Positions 44,871 to 55,823 of a stretch of 64,000 nucleotides of DNA are shown here, one piece after another (position 1 is the first letter of the stretch; each line of letters opens with the position of its first letter). The DNA lies in contig NZ_RJWA01000001.1 of NCBI RefSeq assembly GCF_003762835.1, forward strand, positions 434,001-498,000. Reading direction: 5' to 3'. The translations under genes and the position numbers were made by a program. Origin of the DNA: Micromonospora sp. HM5-17. GTDB taxonomy: Bacteria > Actinomycetota > Actinomycetes > Mycobacteriales > Micromonosporaceae. The notes under the pieces are model-generated. The model saw only the letters and a list, made by a program, of their open reading frames with translations, was not told the DNA's origin and made no database searches.

Positions 44871-44903
44871 CGCCGCCGGCGGTGCCAGCGGCGGGGTGCC
44901 GTC
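44861..44903 (-). terminator. 16-bp hairpin between the acidic-protein gene and hen1
   Basis: Perfect 16-bp stem GACGGCACCCCGCCGC (44861-44876) with its complement (44888-44903), 11-nt loop. It lies 236 nt after the small acidic gene's stop and 88 nt before hen1. Confidence 0.6.
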
Positions 44904-45138
44904 AGCCGGTGCGCCTCGCGGCGGCCGGCTGGCCCGACTCGGGCCACGAAGCGGGTCCGACGACGTCGGGCGAGTACGAAGCCGGCCACGCCGGGCGCGA
45001 GCAGCGGCGATCGCACCTGGGCCGGGATCTCGTCCGGGAGACGATGGTGGGGTCCCGTTCACCTGGCGACGGGTCATGTGGGCCGGCCCGCCCGGCCGGG
45101 TTCTCTGGGCATGACCGGCGTCGGGGCGACGCCCACGG

Positions 45139-45372
45139 TCACCGGTAGTCGTCGTCCTCGTAGCCGACGATCCGGGACTGTTCGAACGCGTCGTACTCGT
45201 CGACCTCCAGGCCGGGCCGGATCTCCACCTGGTCCTCGACCGTCGGGTCCGCGACGGTCGCCTGCTCGGCGGCGTCGGCGTCGGGCGCCTCCAGGTCGCG
45301 CTCGTCCGGGGTGAGACGAGCGCCGGGAGCGAAGTCCTCGTCGGGTTGGGCCATCTCGTCGGGCTGGGTCAT
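45139..45372 (-). CDS. Small acidic conserved protein
   Basis: 77 aa starting MTQPDEMAQPDED, chosen because AGGAGA lies 5-6 nt upstream of ATG 45372. Strongly acidic, no hydrophobic core segment. Has LTPDERDLEAPDADAAEQATV, similar to short acidic actinobacterial proteins with an E-A-P-x-A-D-A-A-E-Q motif (from memory), and ends EDDDYR. Function unknown; probably disordered. Confidence 0.72.
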   Translation of the reverse strand: MTQPDEMAQPDEDFAPGARLTPDERDLEAPDADAAEQATVADPTVEDQVEIRPGLEVDEYDAFEQSRIVGYEDDDYR

Positions 45373-45548
45373 CTCGTCTCCTGCCACTGGCACTACTCTC
45401 CCACCGTACGGGCTCTTCCGCCGCCCGTCTGCCGAGACGGTGCCCGTCCGGAGCCGAGAGGAGTGCCCGGTCCGGGACCGGGATAAACCGGTGTCGTCCG
45501 GGTCGCGTAATCGCCCCCCGAATCAGGGACCCGTGCCAGGATGGGCGC

Positions 45549-45929
45549 GTGGGTTTCCTGCTCAGATTGGTGATCAGCGCGGTCGCGCTGTGGGTCACCA
45601 GTCTGGTGGTGCCCGGAATCGAGCTGACCGGCCGGTCTGGCTGGGAGAACGCGGTGACGGTGCTGGTCGTGGCGTTCATCTTCGGCGTCGTCAACGCGGT
45701 GCTGAAACCGATCATCCACGTCGTCGGCTGCGTCTTCTACGTGCTGACCCTGGGACTCTTCGCGCTGGTGGTCAACGCGCTGCTCTTCCTCCTCACCGAC
45801 TGGATCGCCGGACTCTTCGACCTGCCGTTCTCCATCGACGGCTTCTGGCCGGCGTTCTGGGGCGCCATCGTGATGGCGGTTGTGGGCTGGCTGCTCGGCG
45901 TCGTCGTACCGGACCGGTCCGAGCGCTGA
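45549..45929 (+). CDS. Phage-holin-family membrane protein (PF04020-like)
   Basis: 126 aa from GTG 45549. Four hydrophobic segments (about 2-22, 33-54, 57-80 and 96-121) with the family pattern L-x-L-x-V-I-S-A-V-A-L-W-V, FIFGVVNAVLKPII and TLGLFALVVNALLFLLTDWI. Despite the family name these are ordinary chromosomal membrane proteins in actinobacteria, not evidence of phage. A CAGGAT hexamer 6 nt upstream suggests a leaderless start. Confidence 0.88.
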   Translation: MGFLLRLVISAVALWVTSLVVPGIELTGRSGWENAVTVLVVAFIFGVVNAVLKPIIHVVGCVFYVLTLGLFALVVNALLFLLTDWIAGLFDLPFSIDGFWPAFWGAIVMAVVGWLLGVVVPDRSER

Positions 45930-46060
45930 GCCGCGGGAAGGGTGGGTTGTGGTGCGGCGATCGGCCTGCGGGATACTTCCGGCGGAGGACAGCGCGGTCC
46001 GGCGCAGCCATGCAGACAGCGGCCATCGAGGCCGAAAGCGTTACCAAAGGAGCGTGTGAC

Positions 46061-47089
46061 ATGCCCATCGCTTCCCCAGAGGTCTATGCGGAGATGCTGG
46101 ACCGCGCGAAAGCGGGCCGCTACGCGTACCCCGCGATCAACGTCACGTCCTCGCAGACCCTGAACGCGGCGCTGCGCGGCTTCGCCGACGCGGAGAGCGA
46201 CGGGATCATCCAGATCTCCACCGGTGGCGCCGAGTACCTCTCCGGCCCCACGATCAAGGACATGGTGACCGGCGCGGTGGCCTTCGCGGCGTACGCCCGC
46301 GAGGTGGCCAAGAACTACCCGGTGAACATCGCGCTGCACACCGACCACTGCCCGAAGGAAAAGCTCGACAAGTTCGTCCGGCCGCTGATGGCGATGTCGA
46401 AGGAGCGGGTGGCCCGGGGCGAGGAGCCGCTGTTCCAGTCCCACATGTGGGACGGCTCGGCGGTGCCGGTGGCGGAGAACCTGGAGATCGCCGCCCAGCT
46501 GCTCGACGAGGCGGCGCTCGCGCACGTCGTCCTGGAGATCGAGGTCGGCGTCGTCGGCGGCGAGGAGGACGGCGTCGAGAACGCGATCAACGAGAAGCTC
46601 TACACCACGGTCGAGGACGGCATCGCGATGGTCGACGCACTCGGCCTCGGCGAGAAGGGCCGCTACATGGCGGCGCTGACCTTCGGCAACGTGCACGGCG
46701 TCTACAAGCCGGGCAACGTCAAGCTCCGGCCGGAGATCCTCAACGAGATCCAGCAGGCCGTCGGCGCCAAGTACGGCAAGGGTGACAAGCCGCTCAGCCT
46801 GGTCTTCCACGGCGGCTCCGGCTCGCTGCTGTCGGAGATCCGGGAGGCGCTCGACTACGGCGTGGTGAAGATGAACATCGACACCGACACGCAGTACTGC
46901 TTCACCCGGCCGGTGGCGGACCACATGTTCCGCAACTACGACGGGGTGCTGAAGGTCGACGGCGAGGTCGGCAACAAGAAGATGTACGACCCGCGGGTCT
47001 GGGGCAAGCAGGCCGAGGCCGGGATGGCCCAGCGCGTCGTCGAGGCGTGCGAGCACCTGCGCTCCACCGGCACCACCCTCGCCAAGTAG
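46061..47089 (+). CDS. fbaA: Class II fructose-bisphosphate aldolase
   Basis: 342 aa; ATG 46061 with AAAGGAG upstream. Zinc-dependent aldolase splitting fructose 1,6-bisphosphate. Zinc/substrate motifs: LHTDHCPKEK (zinc His), VLEIEVGVVGGEEDG, FGNVHGVYKPG (His) and VFHGGSGS (His); NIDTDTQYCF near the end binds phosphate. The length and the long insert match the class IIA actinobacterial enzyme. Single-gene unit ended by a strong hairpin. Confidence 0.98.
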   Translation: MPIASPEVYAEMLDRAKAGRYAYPAINVTSSQTLNAALRGFADAESDGIIQISTGGAEYLSGPTIKDMVTGAVAFAAYAREVAKNYPVNIALHTDHCPKEKLDKFVRPLMAMSKERVARGEEPLFQSHMWDGSAVPVAENLEIAAQLLDEAALAHVVLEIEVGVVGGEEDGVENAINEKLYTTVEDGIAMVDALGLGEKGRYMAALTFGNVHGVYKPGNVKLRPEILNEIQQAVGAKYGKGDKPLSLVFHGGSGSLLSEIREALDYGVVKMNIDTDTQYCFTRPVADHMFRNYDGVLKVDGEVGNKKMYDPRVWGKQAEAGMAQRVVEACEHLRSTGTTLAK

Positions 47090-47161
47090 GCGACGCCGAT
47101 CGCCTCGCCGGGCGGCGATCGGCACGTGGGTGACGGGCGTACCCGTCCCGGAGACGCACCC

Positions 47162-47199
47162 GGCCGGTGCCGGCGCGGTCGGCAGCGCCGGCACCGGCC
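47162..47199. terminator. Bidirectional hairpin between fbaA and the LOG gene
   Basis: Perfect 15-bp stem (47162-47176 with 47185-47199), 8-nt loop, between two convergent genes. Confidence 0.75.
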
Positions 47200-47283
47200 A
47201 GCGCCCGGACGACCCTCGACGGGCCGGCTTCCCGGACGGATCCGGGAGCCGGCCAGCGGGTCGGGCCGTCGGCGGGCGGGCGC

Positions 47284-48507
47284 TCAGGCGGCGCCGGTGA
47301 GCAGCCGCACCGCCTCGTGCACGTCGTCGGTGACGTGGATCAGCCTGGCGAGATCGCCGGCCGGGGAGAGGCTCAGCAGCGGGCGCAGCAGCGCCTCCAC
47401 CGGCAGGGTCTCGGTCCAGAAGGCGCGGTCCAGAAAGACGTACGGGCCGCTGGCGCCGTCGGTGCCGTAGAAGGTCTTGGTCGCCGCCTGGAACACCTCC
47501 TGAACGGTGCCGGCCCGGCCGGCGGCGAAGACGATCCCGCCCCGGGCCAGCCGCAGGATCGTGTCCTCGCGGATCGCGTTCGAGAAGTACTTGGCGATCC
47601 GGCCCGCGAAGAGGTTCGCCGGCTCGTGCCCGTAGAGCCAGGTCGGGATCGCCAGGCCGCCCTGTCGAGCCCAGCCAACGGGCTCGGCGCCGTCGGCGGC
47701 CGCCGTCCGGGCCCGGGGCACCGCCGGTGCGAACCGCGCCCGGACCTGGAGCGCGGCCGCCGTGTAGGGCTCGTGGTCGGTGAAGTCCGGGGCGGTCGCG
47801 AGGAGGTCGATCGCCGCGGTGAGCTCCTCCGCCGACCGGTCGGCGAGGAGGGCGCCGAGATTCGCCGCCTCCATCACCCCCGGACCTCCGCCGGTCACCA
47901 CCAGGCGGCCGGCCCGGGCCAGTTCCCAGCCGAGCGTGGCGGCGAGCCGGTACGCCGAGGTGCCGCGCGGCACCGCGTGTCCGCCCATCACCCCGACCAC
48001 CGAGCCCGGCCCGTGCCGGGCCAGCCAGGACCGGGTGGCGTCGGTGAGCGCGTTGTCGATGGCGTGGTCGTGCAGCCGCTGGGCGAGTGCCTCCCGGAGG
48101 TCGGGCACGGCGCCGCCGTGCGCCCGGAAGTGCTCGTAGACCACGGTGTCGTACATCCCGGCGAACCCGTGCTCGGCGAAGCCGGCTGCCAGGTCGTCCG
48201 GGGTGTAGAGCCGGGGCGGGTGGATCGGGTACGGCAGCGCGGCGAACGCGGGTACGACGTGCGCCCCCCGGCGCACCACCTCCGCCTCGACGTCCCGGGA
48301 GACGAAGCGGCAGCCGACGAAGAGGGTGTCGGTCAGGTCGACGGTGGTCAGGTCCGGGACGGGGTCGAGATCGAGCCGGAGCCCCTGGATGGTCAGGCCG
48401 GCGAGGCTGCCGCGCCGGAGGTGACGGTCGAGTTCGGCGCGGGACTCGATCTCGTCCGCGGTGTCGTCGTGTGGTTCGAGGATGTCGGCGGGGGGTGGTG
48501 TGGGCAC
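47284..48507 (-). CDS. LOG-family (lysine-decarboxylase-like) protein
   Basis: About 407 aa from GTG 48507; the frame is open to 48690 but that would run through a hairpin. A ~130-residue N-terminal domain (VDLTDTLFVGCRFVSRDVEAEVVRRGA) precedes a Rossmann-like LOG domain (about 185-390) with VVGVMGGHAVPRG, VVTGGGPGVMEAANLGA and a variant second motif AGRAGTVQEVFQA in place of P-G-G-x-G-T-x-E-E. Canonical LOG enzymes release cytokinin bases from nucleotides; this longer branch with a changed motif may act on another nucleotide. Call is at family level. Confidence 0.85.
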   Translation of the reverse strand: MPTPPPADILEPHDDTADEIESRAELDRHLRRGSLAGLTIQGLRLDLDPVPDLTTVDLTDTLFVGCRFVSRDVEAEVVRRGAHVVPAFAALPYPIHPPRLYTPDDLAAGFAEHGFAGMYDTVVYEHFRAHGGAVPDLREALAQRLHDHAIDNALTDATRSWLARHGPGSVVGVMGGHAVPRGTSAYRLAATLGWELARAGRLVVTGGGPGVMEAANLGALLADRSAEELTAAIDLLATAPDFTDHEPYTAAALQVRARFAPAVPRARTAAADGAEPVGWARQGGLAIPTWLYGHEPANLFAGRIAKYFSNAIREDTILRLARGGIVFAAGRAGTVQEVFQAATKTFYGTDGASGPYVFLDRAFWTETLPVEALLRPLLSLSPAGDLARLIHVTDDVHEAVRLLTGAA

Positions 48508-48555
48508 ACCGCAATCTTGCCGCCGCCGGACAACCGGCCGAGCGGTGCGGCACGG

Positions 48556-48589
48556 CGAGAGCCCGGTGACGTGGGCCACCGGGCTCTCG
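48556..48589. other. 13-bp hairpin in a divergent promoter region
   Basis: CGAGAGCCCGGTG (48556-48568) with its complement (48577-48589), 8-nt loop. It lies upstream of both flanking genes, so it is not at an obvious gene end; it may act in a leader. Confidence 0.6.
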
Positions 48590-48745
48590 GTTACCGGGTC
48601 CTGGGGAGGCTCCGGACCTCCATTTGTAGTCGAGGGCGCTGCCGTCCGCACCGGCCGCACGCGTGACGAAACCCTCAGCCGTTCAGCCAACGACGTGACA
48701 GAGGTCGCCTCGCCAGCACCCGCCCTGGCCGGGTTGAATAGACCG

Positions 48746-49174
48746 ATGCAGAACCTCTTGCCCGAACCGCCGGCGACGCTGCTGCCCGGGGACGACGACG
48801 CCGAGGCGGCGGTCGTGGCCGCTCAGCAGGCGGACACCGACGAGGCGTACGCGTCGGCCGCCGCACAGCACCCGGCGTACAGCGCGGCCTGGGCGGCGCT
48901 GGCGGCGCGTGCCCTGGACTCCGGCCAGGTGGTCGCCGCGTACGCCTACGCCCGGACCGGTTACCACCGGGGGCTGGACCAGCTCCGCCGCAACGGCTGG
49001 AAGGGACACGGCCCCGTGCCCTGGTCGCACCTGCCGAACCGGGGATTCCTGCGCTCCCTGCACCTGCTTTCGCGGGCGGCCGGCGAGATCGGCGAGGCCG
49101 ACGAGGCGGCCCGGTGCGCCCAGTTCCTCCGGGACTGCGACCCGGCGGCCGGGGACGCCCTCGCCGGCAGCTGA
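48746..49174 (+). CDS. DUF3151 protein
   Basis: 142 aa starting MQNLLPEPPATLLPGDD, the typical opening of DUF3151 proteins. All-helical: DEAYASAAAQHPAYSAAWAALAARALDSGQVVAAYAYARTGYHRGLDQLR resembles a tetratricopeptide-like hairpin (described by positions about 32-80), then the family motif RNGWKGHGPVPW and the end RGFLRSLHLLSRAAGEIGE. Conserved in actinobacteria and, from memory, close to fba and purA in mycobacteria too. Function unknown. Confidence 0.9.
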   Translation: MQNLLPEPPATLLPGDDDAEAAVVAAQQADTDEAYASAAAQHPAYSAAWAALAARALDSGQVVAAYAYARTGYHRGLDQLRRNGWKGHGPVPWSHLPNRGFLRSLHLLSRAAGEIGEADEAARCAQFLRDCDPAAGDALAGS

Positions 49175-49392
49175 GCGGACGCTCGGTGGGCGGGCGGACC
49201 CGTGGTGTCCCGCGCGGCGGCCGGCGCGCCGCCGCCCGGCCTCGCGCCGCCCGCCGCGCGACCCGCTCGCCACCACGTGGCTGACGCGCGGCCGGGTCCG
49301 CGCCCCGGGCCGCCCGGTGCGGTCCCCGCCGGGCCGGTGACCTCTGCCCGTTCGGGTGGGCCGGTGGCCGCTCGGGGACCCGTCGGACGCGC

Positions 49393-52005
49393 CTAGAGTC
49401 CCTCGGCGACCGCGGCGGCGATCTTCAGCCAGGCCTCCCGGGTCGCGGACGAGAGCTGGGCGTACCGGATGGGTTCGCCGGTGTCGATCAGCCGTTCGTA
49501 CGGGGCCAGCAGCACCGCCCGGGTCCGGGCCGCGAAGTGCCGCTGGATCGGGGGCAGGTCGATCTCCTTGCGGGACGGCGGCATGGAGACCACCGTCACC
49601 GCCTGCCGGACGAGCCGCTGCCGGCCGCTCTGCTCCAGGTGGTCCAGCATCCGGGCCGCCGTCTCGGCGGAGTCGTTACGGGCGGACATCGTGACCACGA
49701 GCTGGTCGGTGGCGTCGATCGCCGCCTGCCAGTTCTGTGCCCGGACGTTGTTGCCGGTGTCCACGAAGATCAACTTGTAGAACCGGCTCACCACCTCACG
49801 AATCTCCGCGAACGCGGCCGCGGTCAGCATCTCGCCACCGGTCGCCGACTCGTCCGAGGCGAGGACGTCGAACATCCCCTCGCCCTGGGATCGGACGTAC
49901 TGGGAGAGGTCGCCGACCCGGCCGTGCGCGCCCTTGAACTGGTGGAGGTCGCGGAGCAGGTCCCGGACCGTACGGGAGTGGAAGTCCTGCTGCGCCCGCA
50001 TGCCAAGGGTGCCCTGGGTCTCGTTGTTGTCCCAGGCCAGGACGTAGCCGCCGCGCTTCTGCCCGAACGTCATCGCCAGCAGCAGGATGGCCACCGTCTT
50101 GCCGGCACCGCCCTTCGGGTTGACCACGGTCACCTGCCGCAGCCCGCCGAAGTTGCGGCGGATCGTCTCGATGTCCTGCTTCAGCTCCTGTTCGTGGCGA
50201 CCGGGAGGAAGCTTGACCAGGCCCAGAGTGGTCTTGTTCAGCGCGGCCCGGACCCCCATCTGGGCGACCGGTTCGGGCGGGCGGACGGCCCGTCGCTGGG
50301 CGAACTCCTCCGCGGTCGGCGTCCCGCTGTCCGGCGTCCAGAGCGGATCGGAGTAGCTGGGTGCCGGGGGCGGCGGCACCCGGTGCACGCCGGGTGCCTC
50401 CGGGTACGGCTGCGTCGGCACCGGGGTGACCCCGGGATGGTGCGGCGGAGGGGGGACCGGTCCGGGCGCCCCCGGTGGCGGCCACCCCGACGGGGTGGCC
50501 GCCACCGGGGGCGCGGGCACCGGCGGAGCCGGCGGATACGTCGGGTAGCCGGGCGGCGGGGCGTACCCCGGGGCGGCCGGGTACGTCGTGGGGGTCCCGG
50601 GCGCCGGATAGGTCGCCGGGGTGCCCGGTGCCGTCGGCGGCGGGGGCACCGGCGGTCCACCCGGTGCCGGGTACCCCGACACCGGGCGGGCGGCCGCCGG
50701 GTACGTGGTGCCTCCCATGGTCGGCGGGTACGGCCCGACCGGCGCCGTCGGAGGCTCGGCGTCTCTGGCGCCCGGAGTGGCCGCGCCGGCGGCGGGTGGA
50801 GCGGGAGCACCCGGCGGTGGTGCCGGACCATCCGGCTGCGCCGGACCGCCCTGCGGGGAGGGATCCGGCTGGGCCGGGGCGGCCGGTGCGGAGGTCGGTC
50901 GCTGCGGTGGTTGTGCCCACGGCGACTCACCCGGCCGGGGCGGCGCACCGGTCTCCGGCCCGCCCGGCCGGGTGGACCCGGGCAGGGTGGCGCGCCCGCG
51001 TACCGGGGCGGCCCGTCCGGCGGCCTCCGGCGCCGCCGTACCGGGCTGTGGTGGCTCGGTCGTCACTCCGGTAGGTGCGGCCGCGCCCGACGCCGCGCCG
51101 GAGGTTGGCGCCGCGGACACCGGCGCCGCAGAGGTCGGTGCTGCGGAGACCGGGGCCGACTCGCCGGGCGGCGCGGCCGGGGCCCCGTCGGTGCCGGGCG
51201 CGGTGACGGTGGCGCCGGGCGCGGTCACGGTGGCACCGGGCGAGCCGGTGTTGGTGACGCTGGCCTTGCCGGTCGCCGGAGCGACGGCCGCCTTGCCGGC
51301 GGCCGGGGTGCCCGCGGACGTGCCGGCGCTGGGGACGACGCTGGCCTTGCCGGCAGCCCGTGGCTCGGCGGGCCGGGGGGCACTCGCCACAGCGGCCGCC
51401 CCGCGGTCGGGCGACTGGTCGGCCGGCTCCGACGCCGGGCGCTGCTCGGGCACCGTGGGCTGGCGACCGTCGCCCGTGTTGACGGTCGCGCGGCCCTGCC
51501 CAGGACGGACGGTCGGCCAGACGTGGGTCGGCGGATCAATCGACGAGGCGGGGGCCAGCGGACCGTGGGGCGCCGGTGCCGCCGCCCCGGCACCGTGCGG
51601 CCCCGGCGGCGCGACGGCGGGGACCGGTGGTGCGACGGCGGGGACCGGCGGAACCGTTCCGGGCGGGGCAGCTGGCCCGGGCGGCGCGGGGTACGTCGCC
51701 GGCGCCGGGGGCACCGGTGGCGGGGGTACCGCGGGTCCACCGGCGGGCCCCGGCGGGGTGGCCGCCGTCGGAGGCACCACCGGCGACGGGAAGGGCTGGT
51801 TGGAGACGGGCTGCGGCACCCCGGCCAGTCCGTCCGGCGCGGGGGCGATGTCCGTGAGTGGCGGAGGCGTCCAGCTCGAGACGGGGTTGCCCTCGTCGCG
51901 CGGCTCGGCGACGATCTCGTCTGGCGGCCACAGCGGCTCGTCGGCCCGAGGTGCCACAGGCACCTGGCCCGGCGCGTACGCCCCGTCCGCGTGGTTGTCC
52001 ACCAC
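49393..52005 (-). CDS. ParA/MinD-type ATPase with giant Pro/Ala-rich head (EspI-like)
   Basis: 870 aa from GTG 52005 with GGAGG 10 nt upstream. Residues 1 to about 570 are Pro/Ala/Gly/Thr low complexity. The ATPase domain (about 610-870) has the deviant Walker A K-G-G-A-G-K-T (631-637), YVLAWDNNETQGTLG and FVDTGNNVRAQNWQAAIDATDQLVV. Lys residues at both ends of the P-loop mark the ParA/MinD class. A disordered Pro-rich head on this domain is the layout of EspI (Rv3876) of ESX-1 and similar actinobacterial proteins. No ESX genes are adjacent, so a role in secretion is only one possibility; positioning of surface or division machinery is another. Confidence 0.87.
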   Translation of the reverse strand: MVDNHADGAYAPGQVPVAPRADEPLWPPDEIVAEPRDEGNPVSSWTPPPLTDIAPAPDGLAGVPQPVSNQPFPSPVVPPTAATPPGPAGGPAVPPPPVPPAPATYPAPPGPAAPPGTVPPVPAVAPPVPAVAPPGPHGAGAAAPAPHGPLAPASSIDPPTHVWPTVRPGQGRATVNTGDGRQPTVPEQRPASEPADQSPDRGAAAVASAPRPAEPRAAGKASVVPSAGTSAGTPAAGKAAVAPATGKASVTNTGSPGATVTAPGATVTAPGTDGAPAAPPGESAPVSAAPTSAAPVSAAPTSGAASGAAAPTGVTTEPPQPGTAAPEAAGRAAPVRGRATLPGSTRPGGPETGAPPRPGESPWAQPPQRPTSAPAAPAQPDPSPQGGPAQPDGPAPPPGAPAPPAAGAATPGARDAEPPTAPVGPYPPTMGGTTYPAAARPVSGYPAPGGPPVPPPPTAPGTPATYPAPGTPTTYPAAPGYAPPPGYPTYPPAPPVPAPPVAATPSGWPPPGAPGPVPPPPHHPGVTPVPTQPYPEAPGVHRVPPPPAPSYSDPLWTPDSGTPTAEEFAQRRAVRPPEPVAQMGVRAALNKTTLGLVKLPPGRHEQELKQDIETIRRNFGGLRQVTVVNPKGGAGKTVAILLLAMTFGQKRGGYVLAWDNNETQGTLGMRAQQDFHSRTVRDLLRDLHQFKGAHGRVGDLSQYVRSQGEGMFDVLASDESATGGEMLTAAAFAEIREVVSRFYKLIFVDTGNNVRAQNWQAAIDATDQLVVTMSARNDSAETAARMLDHLEQSGRQRLVRQAVTVVSMPPSRKEIDLPPIQRHFAARTRAVLLAPYERLIDTGEPIRYAQLSSATREAWLKIAAAVAEGL

Positions 52006-52192
52006 TGTCTGCCTACCTCCCTCCGCCTGCCGGTGGCGGGTCCGCCTGCCCGAGGCTGTCTCCGTGCGCCGCCGCGGTCCCGGCCGCCCGGAGGCACGTT
52101 GGTTCAGGGCACGTCGGTTTGCCCGAGGATATGTCCGATCGGTCGTTACCGGCTGGACACGGAGGTCCCCACCTATAGCCTTCCACAGGGGA

Positions 52193-53191
52193 TCAGCCGT
52201 CGTACACCGCCCATGCCCCCGGCTCGATCCACCATGATCGTTTGCGGGTGAGGGTCGCGGTGACGCCGTCGTCCAGGAACGGGACCTCGGGGTCCCGGGG
52301 GTTGACCGCGACGGCGCGGCCGCGGGTCCGTCGCACCTCCAGCCGGGCCTTCCGCCGGCCCCAGCGGGATCGGACCACCACGGGTACCGCGACGGCGACC
52401 TCGACCCGGCCGTCGGTCGGGTCCGGCGTGGACAGCAGTCGCAGGTCGGGCAGCTCGGCGTACCCACCCGCGTTGCCGATGACACAGGCGAGCAGGGGTT
52501 CGTCACCGGTGGAGAGAACGGTGTCGTCAACCTCCACCCGGCCGCGCCAGGCCAACGGCTGGCCGGCCTCGTTGGCGGCACCGAGCAGCGCGCCGTCCAG
52601 CGTCACCGATCCGCCGTCGGTGCGGAGCAGGTCGAGGCGGCGGACCCGACCGTCGAGGACCGCCGCCGCGACCGCCTCCGGCTCCCGCGGCAACCCGAGC
52701 TGTCCGGCCAGGTCGCGCGGGCGGTCCGGCGCCGGGGCAGGGCGGGTCGGCTCCAGCGGGAGTATTCCGACCGGCGGCAGGTCCGGCAGGGTCCGGTTGT
52801 CGGCCAGATCGGCGGGGCGCCGGCTGGGTGGCGGGGCGTACCGGCGGACCATCCGGCGGATGACGGCGCGTAACTGAGCGTCACTGGCCGTAGCGACGAT
52901 GAGTCGGGTCTTGCCGTCGGCGTCCGGCCAGTCGAGCCCGTCCGGGCGGGGCGGGCCGTCGAGCCGGGCCAGCACCTCGTCGATCTCCGCGTTCGATCGG
53001 GCGGTCACCGTCTCGACCCGGGCACCGCGGGCGGTGAGGGCGTCGGCACAGCTCAACACCGGTACGCGGGGACTGTCGCCGCAGCCGGTCCGGCCGGTGG
53101 CCCCGCCGACGGAGCAGCATTCCCCGCCCGCGCCGCAGCCCGCCGCGTCGTCCTCACCCGGGGCCAGGGTGAGCAGTACCACGTCGTACAC
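52193..53191 (-). CDS. Degenerate diacylglycerol-kinase-like protein
   Basis: 332 aa. The C-terminal two thirds follow the DagK/YegS plan: VGILPLEPTRPAPAPDRPRD then LAGQLGLPREPEAVAAAVLDGRVRRLDLLR, matching the family's G-I-L-P-L-G-T-x-N-D-x-A-R-x-L-G-I-P...G-x-x-x-x-x-D-L segment, and a later beta-sandwich with TDGRVEVAVAVPVVVRSRWGRRKARLEVRRTRG. But the catalytic G-G-D-G-T motif is missing; a D-G-K-T-R-L-I-V-A-T-A segment stands there, and G-T-x-N-D has become E-P-T-R-P. The N-terminus has a Cys-rich loop, five Cys in about 20 residues (18-38). Probably a non-catalytic lipid-binding relative. Confidence 0.65.
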   Translation of the reverse strand: MYDVVLLTLAPGEDDAAGCGAGGECCSVGGATGRTGCGDSPRVPVLSCADALTARGARVETVTARSNAEIDEVLARLDGPPRPDGLDWPDADGKTRLIVATASDAQLRAVIRRMVRRYAPPPSRRPADLADNRTLPDLPPVGILPLEPTRPAPAPDRPRDLAGQLGLPREPEAVAAAVLDGRVRRLDLLRTDGGSVTLDGALLGAANEAGQPLAWRGRVEVDDTVLSTGDEPLLACVIGNAGGYAELPDLRLLSTPDPTDGRVEVAVAVPVVVRSRWGRRKARLEVRRTRGRAVAVNPRDPEVPFLDDGVTATLTRKRSWWIEPGAWAVYDG

Positions 53192-53251
53192 CGGAGTCGC
53201 CTCCCGCCGTCAGCCCTGGCCTCTGCTGGCCGGGTCGTCACTTTTTGTTAG

Positions 53252-55805
<2,554 letters not shown>

Positions 55806-55823
55806 GGTTGGCCGCCGACGAGG

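Noticed and set aside
45549-45929. Holin-like gene as sign of a prophage
   Set aside because: This family is common in chromosomes; no endolysin, capsid or integrase gene is near.
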